From IMG/VR virus record IMGVR_UViG_3300049855_000365, positions 1 to 38,739 of that record: 38,739 nt of DNA, one strand, 5' to 3'. This document shows positions 1-9,363 of the stretch, piece after piece. Under the pieces are notes generated by a model that did no database searches, was not told the origin of the DNA, and was given only the letters and a program-made list of their open reading frames with translations. A program made the translations under genes and the position numbers. How positions within the stretch are numbered: the stretch's first letter is position 1; the number at the start of each line of letters is the position of its first letter. The DNA comes from a virus.

Positions 1-45
1 TTTCACCCGCGTAATGGATAGGGGTGGGGGTCGAAAGTAGGAGTT

Positions 46-537
46 ATGGCAGGCAGGACACCAAAGCCGACAGCCTTAAAGCTGATCACCGGAAATCCGG
101 GCAAGCGCTCGCTGAACAAGCAAGAGCCTGACCCGACTTACCTGCAGGATCTGACGCCACCTGCTTGGCTGCCGCAATTCGCGGCAAAAGTTTGGGACGA
201 AATCGCGCCGCCGCTATCCGCAGCAAAGCTGCTGACAGAGGTTGATGTGCCGATGCTGGCAAAAGGCTGTGTTGCCATTGCTCAGTATCGACTCGCCACG
301 ATTCGGCTCGGTGAGGCGCTGGTTCTGGAGAGTGAAGTCATAGAAGAGGATGGCCAGCCGGTGAAGAAAGCCGCGCAGCTCAACCAATGGATGGTTGCGC
401 AATCGATGGCCTTCAAGCAGGCCATGGCCATTCTGCAGCAATTCGGCATGTCGCCGGCTGCGCGCTCGCGTGTGGCGATACAACCGCAAGGGGATTTGTT
501 TGGCAACGCGCAAGGCACCGGGGGCTACTTCACGTGA
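46..537 (+). CDS. terS: Terminase small subunit, P27 family
   Basis: This 163-residue protein is predicted to recognise phage DNA and load the packaging motor. The N-terminus (MAGRTPKPTALKLITGNPGK) is the characteristic opening of P27-family small terminases, and length and position before the large subunit fit. An AGGAG ribosome site at 39-43 precedes the ATG. Its 3' end overlaps the proposed start of the large subunit by 38 bases, suggesting coupled translation. No HNH endonuclease gene, often found just upstream in HK97-type phages, is visible in the 45 bases before it. Confidence 0.93.
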   Translation: MAGRTPKPTALKLITGNPGKRSLNKQEPDPTYLQDLTPPAWLPQFAAKVWDEIAPPLSAAKLLTEVDVPMLAKGCVAIAQYRLATIRLGEALVLESEVIEEDGQPVKKAAQLNQWMVAQSMAFKQAMAILQQFGMSPAARSRVAIQPQGDLFGNAQGTGGYFT

Positions 538-2212
538 TCCCGTAACACGCTACGCGCGCGCAGTTGTCAGCGGGAAAATTGTGGCAGGTCCGCATGTGCG
601 CGATGCCTGCCAGCGACACCTGACTGATTTGGAACACGGCCCCGCACGGGGCATTTTTTTCGACATCAAAGAGGCCGAGCGCGGTATCGGATTCTTTCGT
701 GACGTGCTTCGCCTCAATGGCGGCGAATACGAGGGCGTCCCGTACAAGCTGCTGGATTGGCAGGAATTCATTGTCGGCAGCCTGATCGGCTGGAAAGGCG
801 CTGACGGATACCGGCGGTTTCGCACGGCTTACATCGAGACCGCCAAGGGATCAGGCAAGAGCCCGCTGGCCGCAGGAATCGGCATCTATGGCATGGTTGC
901 CGATGGCGAATCCGGCGCCGAGATTTACGCCGCCGCCACGAAAAAGGATCAGGCCATGATCCTCTTCCGTGATGCCGTCGCCATGGTTGATCACTCACCG
1001 GAATTGTCCAGGCGCATCACAAAATCAGGCACCGGCCTAAATGTCTGGAGCTTGGCCTGGGTTGAAAAACGCAGCTTCTTCCGCCCGATATCGTCCGATG
1101 ACGGGCAGAGCGGCCCGCGCCCGCACATCAGCCTGCTTGATGAGATTCACGAACATAAAGACGCACACGTTGTAGAGATGCTCAAAGCCGGCCAGAAGAG
1201 CCGTCGGCAGCCCATGATGCTCGGCATCACCAACAGCGGCACCAACAAACGCACCGTTTGTTGGGACTATCACGATTACGGCGCCAAGGTCAGCGCCCTG
1301 CAGATCGCAGACGACAGCTTCTTCGCCTACGTCTGCGCGATGGACGAAGGGGACGACCCCTTCAAGGACGAAACCTGCTGGCACAAAGCAAACCCCAGCC
1401 TGCCCCATGGCCTGCCCGGCATGCGCTATTTGCGCGAGCAGGTCACCCAGGCCCGTGGCATGCCCGGCAAAGAAAGCACAGTACGGCGGCTCAACTTCTG
1501 CCAGTGGGTAGAGTCTGAATCGCCATGGATCTCGAGCGAGGTCTGGTTTAACAATGAAGACAAAGATTTTGACCCGGCGCTGCTGATTGGGCGGCGCTGC
1601 TTCGGCGGCCTTGACCTATCCAGCACGCAGGATTTAACCGCCCTGGTCTTGCTGTTTGAGCCGACCGAAGCCGACCCCGTATGGCGTCAGCTCGAATGGT
1701 TCTGGCTGCCCGGAGATGGTTTGCATGACAAAGCCGATCACGACCGCGTGCCCTACATTGCCTGGCGCGATGCGGGGCATCTCATTGCCCTTAGCGGGCG
1801 CGCTATCAACAAACTGGATGTCGTACGGCAACTCGCCAGCACCGTCGCCCTGTACGACCTGCAATCGCTCGCCTACGACCGCTGGCGAATCGAAGATTTA
1901 GAAATGTTGCTTGATCAGGAAGGCATCAGCCTGCCGCTCACGCCATTCGGTCAAGGCTACAAAGACATGAGCCCGGCACTTGAAGAATACGAGCGCCGAT
2001 TGCTCAACAAGATTTTGATTCACCGTGGCAATCCCGTGATGACCTGGTGTGCGGCCAATGCCGTCACAGCCAGTGACCCTGCGGGAAACCGCAAAGTTAC
2101 CAAAGAAAAAGCCACCGGCCGGGTGGACGGCATCGTCGCCGCCATTATGGCCGCCGGGGCAAGCATCAGCGCGACCGAGCAGTTACCCGAACCCGAGATC
2201 ATCATCCTATGA
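500..2212 (+). CDS. terL: Terminase large subunit (ATPase and nuclease)
   Basis: This is the packaging motor, about 570 residues. An ATP-binding Walker A motif (AKGSGKS) lies near residue 115, a Walker B-like LLDEIHEH near residue 215, and a nuclease-type acidic motif (FGGLDLSSTQDLT) near residue 370. The reading frame is open from 395, but that part overlaps terS. The TTG at 500 is preferred because AAGGGG lies at 488-493 and the protein then begins with ATRKAPGATSRD, a typical N-terminus for this family. The end overlaps the portal ATG as ATGA. Family assignment is firm; the TTG start is inference. Confidence 0.92.
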   Translation: MATRKAPGATSRDPVTRYARAVVSGKIVAGPHVRDACQRHLTDLEHGPARGIFFDIKEAERGIGFFRDVLRLNGGEYEGVPYKLLDWQEFIVGSLIGWKGADGYRRFRTAYIETAKGSGKSPLAAGIGIYGMVADGESGAEIYAAATKKDQAMILFRDAVAMVDHSPELSRRITKSGTGLNVWSLAWVEKRSFFRPISSDDGQSGPRPHISLLDEIHEHKDAHVVEMLKAGQKSRRQPMMLGITNSGTNKRTVCWDYHDYGAKVSALQIADDSFFAYVCAMDEGDDPFKDETCWHKANPSLPHGLPGMRYLREQVTQARGMPGKESTVRRLNFCQWVESESPWISSEVWFNNEDKDFDPALLIGRRCFGGLDLSSTQDLTALVLLFEPTEADPVWRQLEWFWLPGDGLHDKADHDRVPYIAWRDAGHLIALSGRAINKLDVVRQLASTVALYDLQSLAYDRWRIEDLEMLLDQEGISLPLTPFGQGYKDMSPALEEYERRLLNKILIHRGNPVMTWCAANAVTASDPAGNRKVTKEKATGRVDGIVAAIMAAGASISATEQLPEPEIIIL

Positions 2213-3600
2213 ACGCAATCGTATCCGCACCTACCTGGTATAACGCCGAGCGCGTACACCAGTCGGGCAGCGTCATCCTGCACGACTGGATGGCAAAGCG
2301 GCAGTCGGGCAAAGGCAACGGGCCGCAGGCTTCCGCCCGTGTCGGCGACATCAAACCCGGCACTGAGATGTTTGACATCCTCACGGGCGGGTTTGGCATG
2401 CAGGGCGCGGGCATGCCCGTTACCGAGCAAACAGTTATGGCCATCGGGGCTGTTTACGCCTGCGTCGGCCTTATTGGTGGCGCCCTGGCCGCCTTACCGT
2501 TTCACCTATACAAGCGCCTGTCAGATGGTCGCGAGCGTTACGATTCAGACCTATGGTGGATGTTCAACGAATCACCCTACGGATCATGGACGGCCGCCAG
2601 CGCCTGGCAGTTCGCCGCGCAATCCATCGCCCTCAAAGGTGATGGATACTGGCGCATCCGCCGCGTATCACCCTATACCAACGCCATTGAAGGCTTTCAA
2701 CCGATCCACCCGGACAAAGTGCAAGTCGTTCAGGAGAATGGCAGGAACTACTACCTTGTTGCCAACGATAAGGGCGCCATTGAAACGATTGATTCGGCCG
2801 ACATGCTGCACTTTACCGGCATTGGATTCGACGGTCGCCGAAGCCTGACGCCGATTCGCGCCGCGCTGCGGCCCGCTGCAGGAATCGCACTCGCTGCAGA
2901 CGAATATGCTGGATCGTTTTTCAAGAATGGTGCCCGGCCGGATTTTGCCCTCGTCACTGAAGGTAAACTCGCCGACGACTCTGCCAAACTCTTGCGCGAC
3001 ACCTGGGCCAGCCGCCACGGTGGCCCTGGCAATGCCCACCTTCCCGCCATCCTCACTGGCGGACTCAAAGTACAGCAGCTAACGCTCAGTGCCGAAGATG
3101 CCCAGCTGCTGGCCACGCGGAATTTTCAGATTCAGGACATCGCCCGCATCTTTGGCGTGCCGCCGCACATGATCGGCTACACCGAAAAAACCACAAGCTG
3201 GGGCAGTGGTGTTGAGCAGATGTCCATCGGCTTCGTGCGTTACACCTTGCGCCGCTACCTTGACGCAATCACACAAGAAATCAATCGCAAGATATGGCCG
3301 CGCTCGCGGCTTTATTTCGGCGAATTCAACACCGATGCCCTGCTCGATGGCGACAGCAAAGCGCAGTCCGAATACTTCGGAAAAGCCCTTGGCGGCCCCG
3401 GCACACAAGGCTGGATGACCATCAATGAAGTTCGCAAACTCAAGAACTTAAAGCCCGTCGCCAATGGTGATCAGCTTGTCATGGCGGGCGCGGCAGCGGC
3501 CAGCGCAGATCAGCCCAGCACAGAAGACCCGCAAGACCCTGGCACCCCTACAGATCCGGAGAAAAACGATGCACTCGATGCTCAAACTGCTGGTCAATAA
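2209..3600 (+). CDS. Portal protein, HK97 family
   Basis: This 463-residue protein should form the dodecameric portal through which DNA enters the head. The stretch AVYACVGLIGGALAALPFHL (around residues 80-100) and the region around FGVPPHMIGYTEKTTSWGSG are typical of HK97-type portals. The C-terminal tail is rich in Ala, Asp and Pro and probably disordered. It is translationally coupled to terL (ATGA overlap) and its last 32 bases overlap the protease gene. Confidence 0.94.
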   Translation: MNAIVSAPTWYNAERVHQSGSVILHDWMAKRQSGKGNGPQASARVGDIKPGTEMFDILTGGFGMQGAGMPVTEQTVMAIGAVYACVGLIGGALAALPFHLYKRLSDGRERYDSDLWWMFNESPYGSWTAASAWQFAAQSIALKGDGYWRIRRVSPYTNAIEGFQPIHPDKVQVVQENGRNYYLVANDKGAIETIDSADMLHFTGIGFDGRRSLTPIRAALRPAAGIALAADEYAGSFFKNGARPDFALVTEGKLADDSAKLLRDTWASRHGGPGNAHLPAILTGGLKVQQLTLSAEDAQLLATRNFQIQDIARIFGVPPHMIGYTEKTTSWGSGVEQMSIGFVRYTLRRYLDAITQEINRKIWPRSRLYFGEFNTDALLDGDSKAQSEYFGKALGGPGTQGWMTINEVRKLKNLKPVANGDQLVMAGAAAASADQPSTEDPQDPGTPTDPEKNDALDAQTAGQ

Positions 3601-4306
3601 CCGCCAGCAAGGAAAATTCACCGTCGAGGCCAAGGCCGAGACGGATGAAGCCACCATTTACCTGTACGACATGATCGTCAATAACGACGAAGAGGCCGCA
3701 TGGTTCGGCGGCATCAGCCCGCAGTCTTTCATCAAAGCCTTGGTCGACATAAAAGCCAGCACCATCCACCTTCGTGTCAATTCGCCGGGCGGGTCCGTGT
3801 TCGCCGCGCGCGCGATCGAGCAAGCCATCCGCGAGCACAAAAGCACCATCATTGCGCATATTGACGGGCTCGCCGCCAGTGCCGCCAGCTTCCTCGTCAT
3901 GGCCGCCGACAAGATTCACATGGCCCCCGGCAGTTTCCTCATGATTCACAAAGCCTGGACCATGATGTACGGCAACGCAGACGACCTTCGCAAAGAGGCT
4001 GGCTTGCTCGATCAGGTCGATGCCAGCCTTGTCAAAACCTACGCAAAGCGCAGCAATCAAGACGAAGCCGCGATCGCATCCTGGATGGCGGACGAGACTT
4101 GGCTTGAGGCCACCAAAGCTGTCGAGCTCGGCTTCGCTGATTTGATCACCGAAGACGCACCGGAAAATAAAAGCGCGTGGGATCTGTCGGCCTATAAACG
4201 CCCGCCAGAAGCCGCCCCCGTACAGTCAGAAAAGGCGGCTGAGCCTGCTAGCGCAGACCGTGCAGCACTCAAACGCGCCGCCCTTAAAGCCCTGATCCCC
4301 GCTTGA
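3569..4306 (+). CDS. Prohead maturation protease, ClpP/S14 type
   Basis: This is a head maturation protease of about 245 residues, expected to process the capsid precursor. The fold is recognised from the LRVNSPGGSVFAARAIEQAI segment, a catalytic serine in GLAASAASFL and a catalytic histidine in SFLMIHKAW. The frame is open from 3464 inside the portal gene. The ATG at 3569 is chosen because GGAG stands just before it (3558-3561) and the protein then starts at the usual family position; ATG 3578 is the alternative. Confidence 0.9.
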   Translation: MHSMLKLLVNNRQQGKFTVEAKAETDEATIYLYDMIVNNDEEAAWFGGISPQSFIKALVDIKASTIHLRVNSPGGSVFAARAIEQAIREHKSTIIAHIDGLAASAASFLVMAADKIHMAPGSFLMIHKAWTMMYGNADDLRKEAGLLDQVDASLVKTYAKRSNQDEAAIASWMADETWLEATKAVELGFADLITEDAPENKSAWDLSAYKRPPEAAPVQSEKAAEPASADRAALKRAALKALIPA

Positions 4307-4330
4307 CGCTCACGCGCCAGCGACCATCCA

Positions 4331-4354
4331 GCCGCCTTCGGGCGGCTTTTTTTT
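4331..4354 (+). terminator. Hairpin plus T-run between protease and capsid genes
   Basis: GCCGCC pairs with GGCGGC around a TTCG tetraloop, followed by eight T residues. This is a textbook intrinsic terminator shape. It lies inside the late operon, directly before the capsid ribosome site, so it probably adjusts transcript ends or protects 3' ends rather than stopping all transcription. Confidence 0.75.
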
Positions 4355-4364
4355 AGGAGTTACC

Positions 4365-5651
4365 ATGAAACACCTTCAAGCCATGCGTGAGCGCCGCGAC
4401 CAACTGGCGCGCACCCTTCACACCCTTGTCGACAAAGACAAAACTCCCGAATGGAAGCCTGAACACCAGGCCGCCTACGATCAATCAATGGCCGAGATTT
4501 CCGACATTGATTCACAGATCAAGCGCCACAATGATGTCACCGCCGCCATCGGTATTTCGGCGGCAGATCGCGGCCAAGTCAGCGACGACATGCGCGATCA
4601 ATTCACCCGCACACCCGGCGCTCACCACAACCCGGAAGAGTCGCGCGCGCTGCGTGCCTATCTCTCCGGCGGCGTGCTGAATCTTGCGCCAGAAGACATG
4701 AGCCGCATGCGTGCCCGCCAGTCCGGCGACATCGCCAACGCCATGCGCTTGCCGCAAGCAGCCATGTCGACCAGCACCCCGGCCGAGGGTGGCTATACCG
4801 TCGCCACGGAATACTATCGCCAGCTCGCCGAGGCTCAGAAAGCCTTTGGCGGCATTCGCAACGTCGCCACCATCATCCAGACCGGCACGGGTGCGCAGAT
4901 GAATTTCCCGACAGCCGACGCCACATCTGAAATTGGCGAAATCGTCGGTCAGAACGCGGCTGCGACGCTTGGCGAAACCACTTTTGGAAACATCTCGCTC
5001 GACGTCTACAAGTATTCGTCGAAGAAGATCGCCATCCCGTTCGAGCTGATTCAAGATTCGATGTTTGATATTGAAGGCTACATCAACGGTCTGCTGGCCA
5101 TCCGTCTGGGCCGCATCACCTCGGCGCACTTCACCACTGGCACAGGCACCAGCCAGCCGCGCGGTATCGTCACTGCGGCGTCTGTAGGCAAGACCGGCAC
5201 AACCGGCCAGACCGCCAGCATCATTTATGATGATCTGATTGATCTTGAGCACAGCGTCGATCCCGTCTATCGCAGCGGCGCTGGCGTCGGCTACATGCTG
5301 CACGATAGCTCGCTCAAGGTCATCCGCAAGATCAAAGATACCCAAGGCCGCCCCATCTTTGTGCCGGGCTACGAGCAAGGCAATCCAGGCGGTGCGCCAG
5401 ATCGCCTGCTGGGCCGTCCGATCTTCATCAGTCAGGAAATGCCAGTCATGGCCGCCAACGCCAAGTCAATCCTGTTCGGGGACTTCAGCCGCTACATGAT
5501 TCGTGAAGTGATGGATCTGACCCTGTTCCGCATGGCCGATTCAAACTTCATCCTGAATGGTCAGATCGGCTTTGTCGCCTTCAATCGTCAGGGCGGCAAC
5601 ATGATCGACGTGGGCGGCGCCGTCAAGCACTACGCCAACTCCGCAACCTAA
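4365..5651 (+). CDS. Major capsid protein, HK97 fold
   Basis: This 428-residue coat protein has an N-terminal charged helical region (about residues 1-110, MKHLQAMRERRDQLARTL), which resembles the scaffolding-like delta domain removed by the protease. The HK97-type shell domain follows, recognisable from EYYRQLAEAQKAFGGIRNVA, from KKIAIPFELIQDS and from TGTGTSQPRGIVTAA. A strong AGGAG at 4355-4359 precedes the ATG, as expected for a highly expressed gene. Confidence 0.95.
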   Translation: MKHLQAMRERRDQLARTLHTLVDKDKTPEWKPEHQAAYDQSMAEISDIDSQIKRHNDVTAAIGISAADRGQVSDDMRDQFTRTPGAHHNPEESRALRAYLSGGVLNLAPEDMSRMRARQSGDIANAMRLPQAAMSTSTPAEGGYTVATEYYRQLAEAQKAFGGIRNVATIIQTGTGAQMNFPTADATSEIGEIVGQNAAATLGETTFGNISLDVYKYSSKKIAIPFELIQDSMFDIEGYINGLLAIRLGRITSAHFTTGTGTSQPRGIVTAASVGKTGTTGQTASIIYDDLIDLEHSVDPVYRSGAGVGYMLHDSSLKVIRKIKDTQGRPIFVPGYEQGNPGGAPDRLLGRPIFISQEMPVMAANAKSILFGDFSRYMIREVMDLTLFRMADSNFILNGQIGFVAFNRQGGNMIDVGGAVKHYANSAT

Positions 5652-5662
5652 TCTCAAACCAC

Positions 5663-5690
5663 GGCCGCCGCTTGGTCGGCGGCCTTTATT
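5663..5690 (+). terminator. Perfect 8-bp hairpin after the capsid gene
   Basis: GGCCGCCG pairs with CGGCGGCC around CTTGGT, followed by TTTATT. The T-run is imperfect, so it is probably a leaky terminator or an mRNA 3'-end stabiliser that sets capsid expression above that of downstream genes. Confidence 0.6.
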
Positions 5691-5702
5691 CTGGAGAATC
5701 TC

Positions 5703-5939
5703 ATGGGAACAAAAGTCAGAATTCTGACCGACATTCGTATCGATGGCGTGCCCTATGCAGCCAATCAGGTGGTTGATCTGCCTGTCGGCACAGCCAAGGC
5801 GCAAGAGTCCGCAGGCCTTGTCGATGCGCACAAAGATGCCGTCGCCTACTGCATCAATGAACTGGGCACCAAGCCTGTTGTTCACGAAGTAGCAAAGCCC
5901 GTCGAGCTCGACGTGCAGCCAGAAGCGCCCGCCAACTGA
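5703..5939 (+). CDS. Small virion-region protein, DUF7210-like
   Basis: This 78-residue protein begins MGTKVRILTDIRIDGVPYAA and continues with a NQVVDLPVGTAKAQESAGLV-type segment. This resembles small beta-rich proteins found after capsid genes in many phages (DUF7210-like). GGAG at 5692-5695 precedes the ATG. The acidic, proline-containing C-terminus looks flexible. The function is not known; a head accessory role is inferred from position only. Confidence 0.75.
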   Translation: MGTKVRILTDIRIDGVPYAANQVVDLPVGTAKAQESAGLVDAHKDAVAYCINELGTKPVVHEVAKPVELDVQPEAPAN

Positions 5940-5954
5940 AATCAAGGATAAGCC

Positions 5955-6326
5955 ATGTCCGTCACCTATACCACCGCTGTCAAAAACGCCCGGCTCGATG
6001 CCGTGGTGGCCGCAATTGGCGCCACCGGTGTGCTTGAGATCGGCACGACCGGCATGGCCTCCGTGCTGGCCACCATCGCCCTGAACGCGACAGCCGGCAC
6101 CTCGTCCGGCGGCGTGCTCACCCTCTCGGGCTTTCCGAAGTCAGACGCATCGGCTGATGCCACGGGCATCGCAGCTGCTGCGCGCATCCGCACCGCATCG
6201 GGCGGCACCGACATCATCACCGGTCTCACGGTGGGCCTGTCGGCAAGCGATATCATTCTGGATAGCCTGAGCATCACCGCTGGCCAGACTGTCACCATCA
6301 ACAGCGCCGCCATCACGCACGCCTAG
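5955..6326 (+). CDS. Virion protein of unknown role after capsid
   Basis: This 123-residue Ala/Thr/Ser-rich protein has the regular hydrophobic spacing of a beta-sandwich (for example DIILDSLSITAGQTVTINSA near the end). AAGGA at 5944-5948 gives the ribosome site. Similar small proteins occur between capsid and neck genes in tailed phages. A capsid decoration role is possible but cannot be shown from the sequence. Confidence 0.72.
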   Translation: MSVTYTTAVKNARLDAVVAAIGATGVLEIGTTGMASVLATIALNATAGTSSGGVLTLSGFPKSDASADATGIAAAARIRTASGGTDIITGLTVGLSASDIILDSLSITAGQTVTINSAAITHA

Positions 6327-6329
6327 ATC

Positions 6330-7517
6330 ATGTTGCTGCTTACTTCGACCGCAGACATTCTCCGGCTCACTACCTCAACAGCCACCGCCACCATCGAGGT
6401 GCACGCGAGCTATGTTGACTTGAGTAGCAGCATCGTCACGCCTGGGCGTACAAACACACGCATCGCCACGGCATCTACCACGACCATCGTGGCATCGCCC
6501 GGCGCATCAACCCAGCGCAACGTCAAAGGGCTATATGTCACCAATAACAGCCTGGGAACAAGTTGTACCGTTGCGATCGAGCACTTTGACGGCACGAACG
6601 CCGTCGAGTTGATGCAATTCGTGTTATTGCCCGGCGAGAATATGGGCTATCGCGAAGATGGCTCATGGGTGCATCGCGATCAGAACGGCGCAGAGTATCC
6701 GCCCTCCGGCCTGGGCAACTACGCCGGGCGGTCAATCCCGTTCATGAAGACGAGCACCGGTAGCGACGTGGCGGGGTGTTGGTATTGCAGCAGCAAAGAC
6801 GCGGGCTATCCCGGCGCATGGGCGCCCGGCACGCCTGGCGTAAATGGCCGCAATACGGACGGCACGACTGCGGCAGATTACGGTTGCATCCCGATACCGA
6901 ATGCCTCTACAGGGTCAAATTACCTGACGGCCTTGGAGATGGCCGCCAGCGTTAACCATACGAACGATTTTTTCGATTGCCTGTGGGTCAATAGCGGCCT
7001 GGTCGTCACCACGACGACCGAGCAAGCGATTACAACACCGACGCTGCCCGCGCGCGATGTCAACGGCACAACGCTCGGCGAGGGCTGCAGCATTGCTTTG
7101 CTCTTCACCGCAGCCTCAACACTGGCCGCTGCCGGTAGCAATCTCACGGTGCGCTACACCAACAGCAAGGGTGTTGCATCGCGAGTTGCCACACTGTCGG
7201 CCATTGCGGGATCGCAAGTGCCCGCCACACCGGTGGTCGGCACGATCGTCTGGTTCCAGCTCGCAGCGGGCGATACCGGCGTCAAGTCCATCGAAGGCAT
7301 TACGCTCGGCACATCCATGCTCACCGGCTCGATTAGTTTGATGATTTGTCGCGATATTTCCACCATCGGAACGACGGTGGCGAATGTCTCGACGCCGAAA
7401 ATCATCGGCGCGCCCGGCATCAAACTCTTTAACGGCACTTGCATGTTGCATAACATCCTCAGTTCAGCCACCACGGCGACCTTTTTCACAGGCTCTTTGG
7501 CCGTCATGGAGAAGTAA
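6330..7517 (+). CDS. Phage structural protein, unrecognised
   Basis: This 395-residue protein is rich in Thr, Ser, Ala and Gly with beta-strand-like periodicity and no predicted membrane segment. It follows the preceding gene by three bases and is directly abutted by the next. The middle has short motifs such as LPGENMGYREDGSWVHRDQN. I do not recognise a named family. Position and composition suggest an external virion protein, such as a head fibre or decoration; this is inference. Confidence 0.7.
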   Translation: MLLLTSTADILRLTTSTATATIEVHASYVDLSSSIVTPGRTNTRIATASTTTIVASPGASTQRNVKGLYVTNNSLGTSCTVAIEHFDGTNAVELMQFVLLPGENMGYREDGSWVHRDQNGAEYPPSGLGNYAGRSIPFMKTSTGSDVAGCWYCSSKDAGYPGAWAPGTPGVNGRNTDGTTAADYGCIPIPNASTGSNYLTALEMAASVNHTNDFFDCLWVNSGLVVTTTTEQAITTPTLPARDVNGTTLGEGCSIALLFTAASTLAAAGSNLTVRYTNSKGVASRVATLSAIAGSQVPATPVVGTIVWFQLAAGDTGVKSIEGITLGTSMLTGSISLMICRDISTIGTTVANVSTPKIIGAPGIKLFNGTCMLHNILSSATTATFFTGSLAVMEK

Positions 7518-8453
7518 GTGGCGCGCGCAGGGTGGTTCGATGCGTCCGCCCTGCCGGCCGGTTGGTTTGGCGAGCTCGCCAAGCCGACTGGATGGTTTGA
7601 CGCCACGACGCTCGATCCGGTTGTTTCGGGTGGTGCGGTCAGTGGCTTTCTATCGGCGGGCGAATCTGGCAGTGATGTCGCCACGATCACCGGGAAGGTA
7701 CTTGTCAAAGGATCTTTATCAGTCGCCGAGGCGGCTGGAAACACCTTTGCAGGCACGGGGAAGGTGCTGGTCAAGGGCGGTTTGTCGGTTGCCGAGGCCA
7801 TCAAAGATGGCTTGGCTGCAACGGGTGCGGTCGGCAGTGCCGCCGTATTGGGCAGCCTGGTTGTTGGCGAGGGCGCGGCCGATCAATGGGCCGGCACTGG
7901 CAAGATAGTCGTCAAGGGCGCGCTGGCCAAATCAGAAGCGGGCTCGGATCAAATTGCAAGTGCGGGAAAGGTCATTGTAAAGGGCGCGCTGGCCCGATTG
8001 GAATCAGGGGCGGACGCCTTGGCGTCCGTGGGCGATGTCTTCGTCAAAGGCGCTTTTGTCGCTGCCGAGCCTGTTGCCGATGGGTTGAATGGGCTGGGGA
8101 AGCTGATCGTCAAAGGCGGGCTGTCGGCGATAGAGCTGCCGGATGGCTTAGTGGCTGGCGGCATCGTCAATTGGGGGTTGCACAATGGTGATCTGCTCGG
8201 CGCCGAGGTTTCTAATGATGCGTGTGTCGCGTCGGGTCAAGTTTATTGGTCAGTCGTTCACGGCGTGATGTTGGTGGATGAAAGTGCCGATGTATTTGGC
8301 GAAGCGCTATCGGTGCTCGCCGTCTGGTCATCCTCAGCGGGTCGGCCGCAACAATGTTTCAAGCGCCAGTCGGCGCTGCAGTCACAGAATCGCCCTGCCA
8401 TCACATCGATGGCCAGGCCGACGCAAAGAATGGGAACCCGTCAATGCCGCTGA
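7518..8453 (+). CDS. Tandem 22-residue repeat virion protein
   Basis: This protein of about 311 residues starts at a GTG immediately after the previous stop codon. From about residue 45 to 215 it contains seven imperfect repeats of about 22 residues built on GKVLVKGxLSVAEA followed by a short variable stretch. One copy (near GAVGSAAVLGSLVVGEGAAD) has an insertion. Two N-terminal Trp-Phe motifs (GWFDAS, GWFGEL, GWFDAT) resemble each other. Regular KG-beta repeats suggest a beta-solenoid or fibre-like protein. The last 30 residues are low-complexity and overlap the next gene. Confidence 0.66.
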   Translation: MARAGWFDASALPAGWFGELAKPTGWFDATTLDPVVSGGAVSGFLSAGESGSDVATITGKVLVKGSLSVAEAAGNTFAGTGKVLVKGGLSVAEAIKDGLAATGAVGSAAVLGSLVVGEGAADQWAGTGKIVVKGALAKSEAGSDQIASAGKVIVKGALARLESGADALASVGDVFVKGAFVAAEPVADGLNGLGKLIVKGGLSAIELPDGLVAGGIVNWGLHNGDLLGAEVSNDACVASGQVYWSVVHGVMLVDESADVFGEALSVLAVWSSSAGRPQQCFKRQSALQSQNRPAITSMARPTQRMGTRQCR

Positions 8454-9013
8454 TTCAGATCATAAAGCCTGCTGCCTACCCTGTGTCGGTGGCTGAAGTA
8501 AAGCTTGCCGCGCGCATCGATGGCAGCGAGTTTGATGCACAGATCACGATGATCATCGCAGCCCTCACGCTGCGCGCAGAGTCGCTGACCGGCCGCGCTT
8601 TCATCGCCCGCACCCTTGAACTGGTGCTTGATGCCTTCCCGGCAACGGCCATTGATCTACTTAAACCGGGCGTTAAGTCGATCACGTCTGTGAAGTATTT
8701 CGACGAAGGGGCAATCGAGCGGGTTTTGTCGGCAGGCGCCTATACGCTCGACAACGCAGGCTTGCCCTGTTGGTTGATGCCTGCTGTTGCAACAGAGTGG
8801 CCACAAACGCTGGCTGCGGCCAATGCGGTGCGCATACGCTTTGAACTTGGCTGGTCTGACCCTGCTGACGTGCCTGAAGATATCAAGCTCTGGATCACAG
8901 CGCATGCGGTGCAAGCGCTGCAAAGCCCGGATGGCTTGGCCTCGGCCGATCTTCGCGCCCTGCCATTTGTCGATGCTTTGCTCGATGAATACCGGATCGT
9001 GAGGGCCGTATGA
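8444..9013 (+). CDS. Head-tail connector, gp6/gp8-like adaptor
   Basis: This is a protein of about 189 residues, from MPLIQIIKPAAYPVSVAEVK. The helical pattern ARIDGSEFDAQITMIIAALT followed by RAESLTGRAF is typical of phage connector proteins of the phiE125 gp8 / HK97 gp6 group, which sit below the portal. The ATG at 8444 is chosen because GGGA at 8432-8435 precedes it; the open frame extends to 8354 without family-like sequence. It overlaps the repeat-protein gene by ten bases and the next gene as ATGA. Confidence 0.85.
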   Translation: MPLIQIIKPAAYPVSVAEVKLAARIDGSEFDAQITMIIAALTLRAESLTGRAFIARTLELVLDAFPATAIDLLKPGVKSITSVKYFDEGAIERVLSAGAYTLDNAGLPCWLMPAVATEWPQTLAAANAVRIRFELGWSDPADVPEDIKLWITAHAVQALQSPDGLASADLRALPFVDALLDEYRIVRAV

Positions 9014-9363
9014 ATGTAGAGCCACGCTCGGGCGAGATGATCGAACGCGTGACAATTAAATTGTGGTCCGATGTGCCTAACGGCGCTTTCGGGCTCGATC
9101 AGAATTTTGATGCGGGCGTGTCTTGCTTTGCCAAGCGCGAGCCCGTGCATGGGCTGGCAATTCGTGCCGGCGCGCAAACCGGCGAAGTGCCGACCGATCT
9201 GTTCTGGGTGCGCGGCCGCGACATGACCTGGCCTGAGCAGATCACCGCCGGGCATGTGGTCGAGTGGCGCGCTCGCCGCTATCGCGTACTCGACGCCATC
9301 AGCGTCGGGCAAATGCGGCGCTTTACGCGCATCACTGCAATGGATTTAGGAGTAATCGTCTAA
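9010..9363 (+). CDS. Head closure / head-tail joining protein
   Basis: This 117-residue protein opens with a short lead-in and the ERVTIKLW strand. It ends with the DAISVGQMRRFTRITA strand typical of SPP1 gp16 / HK97 gp7-like head closure proteins. ATGA overlap with the connector gene shows coupling, and its stop overlaps the following ATG. It is expected to plug the connector and bind the tail. Confidence 0.82.
   Translation: MNVEPRSGEMIERVTIKLWSDVPNGAFGLDQNFDAGVSCFAKREPVHGLAIRAGAQTGEVPTDLFWVRGRDMTWPEQITAGHVVEWRARRYRVLDAISVGQMRRFTRITAMDLGVIV

Noticed and set aside
4512-5378. 288-codon minus-strand frame opposite the capsid gene
   Set aside because: It is a shadow produced by the biased codon use of the major capsid gene.
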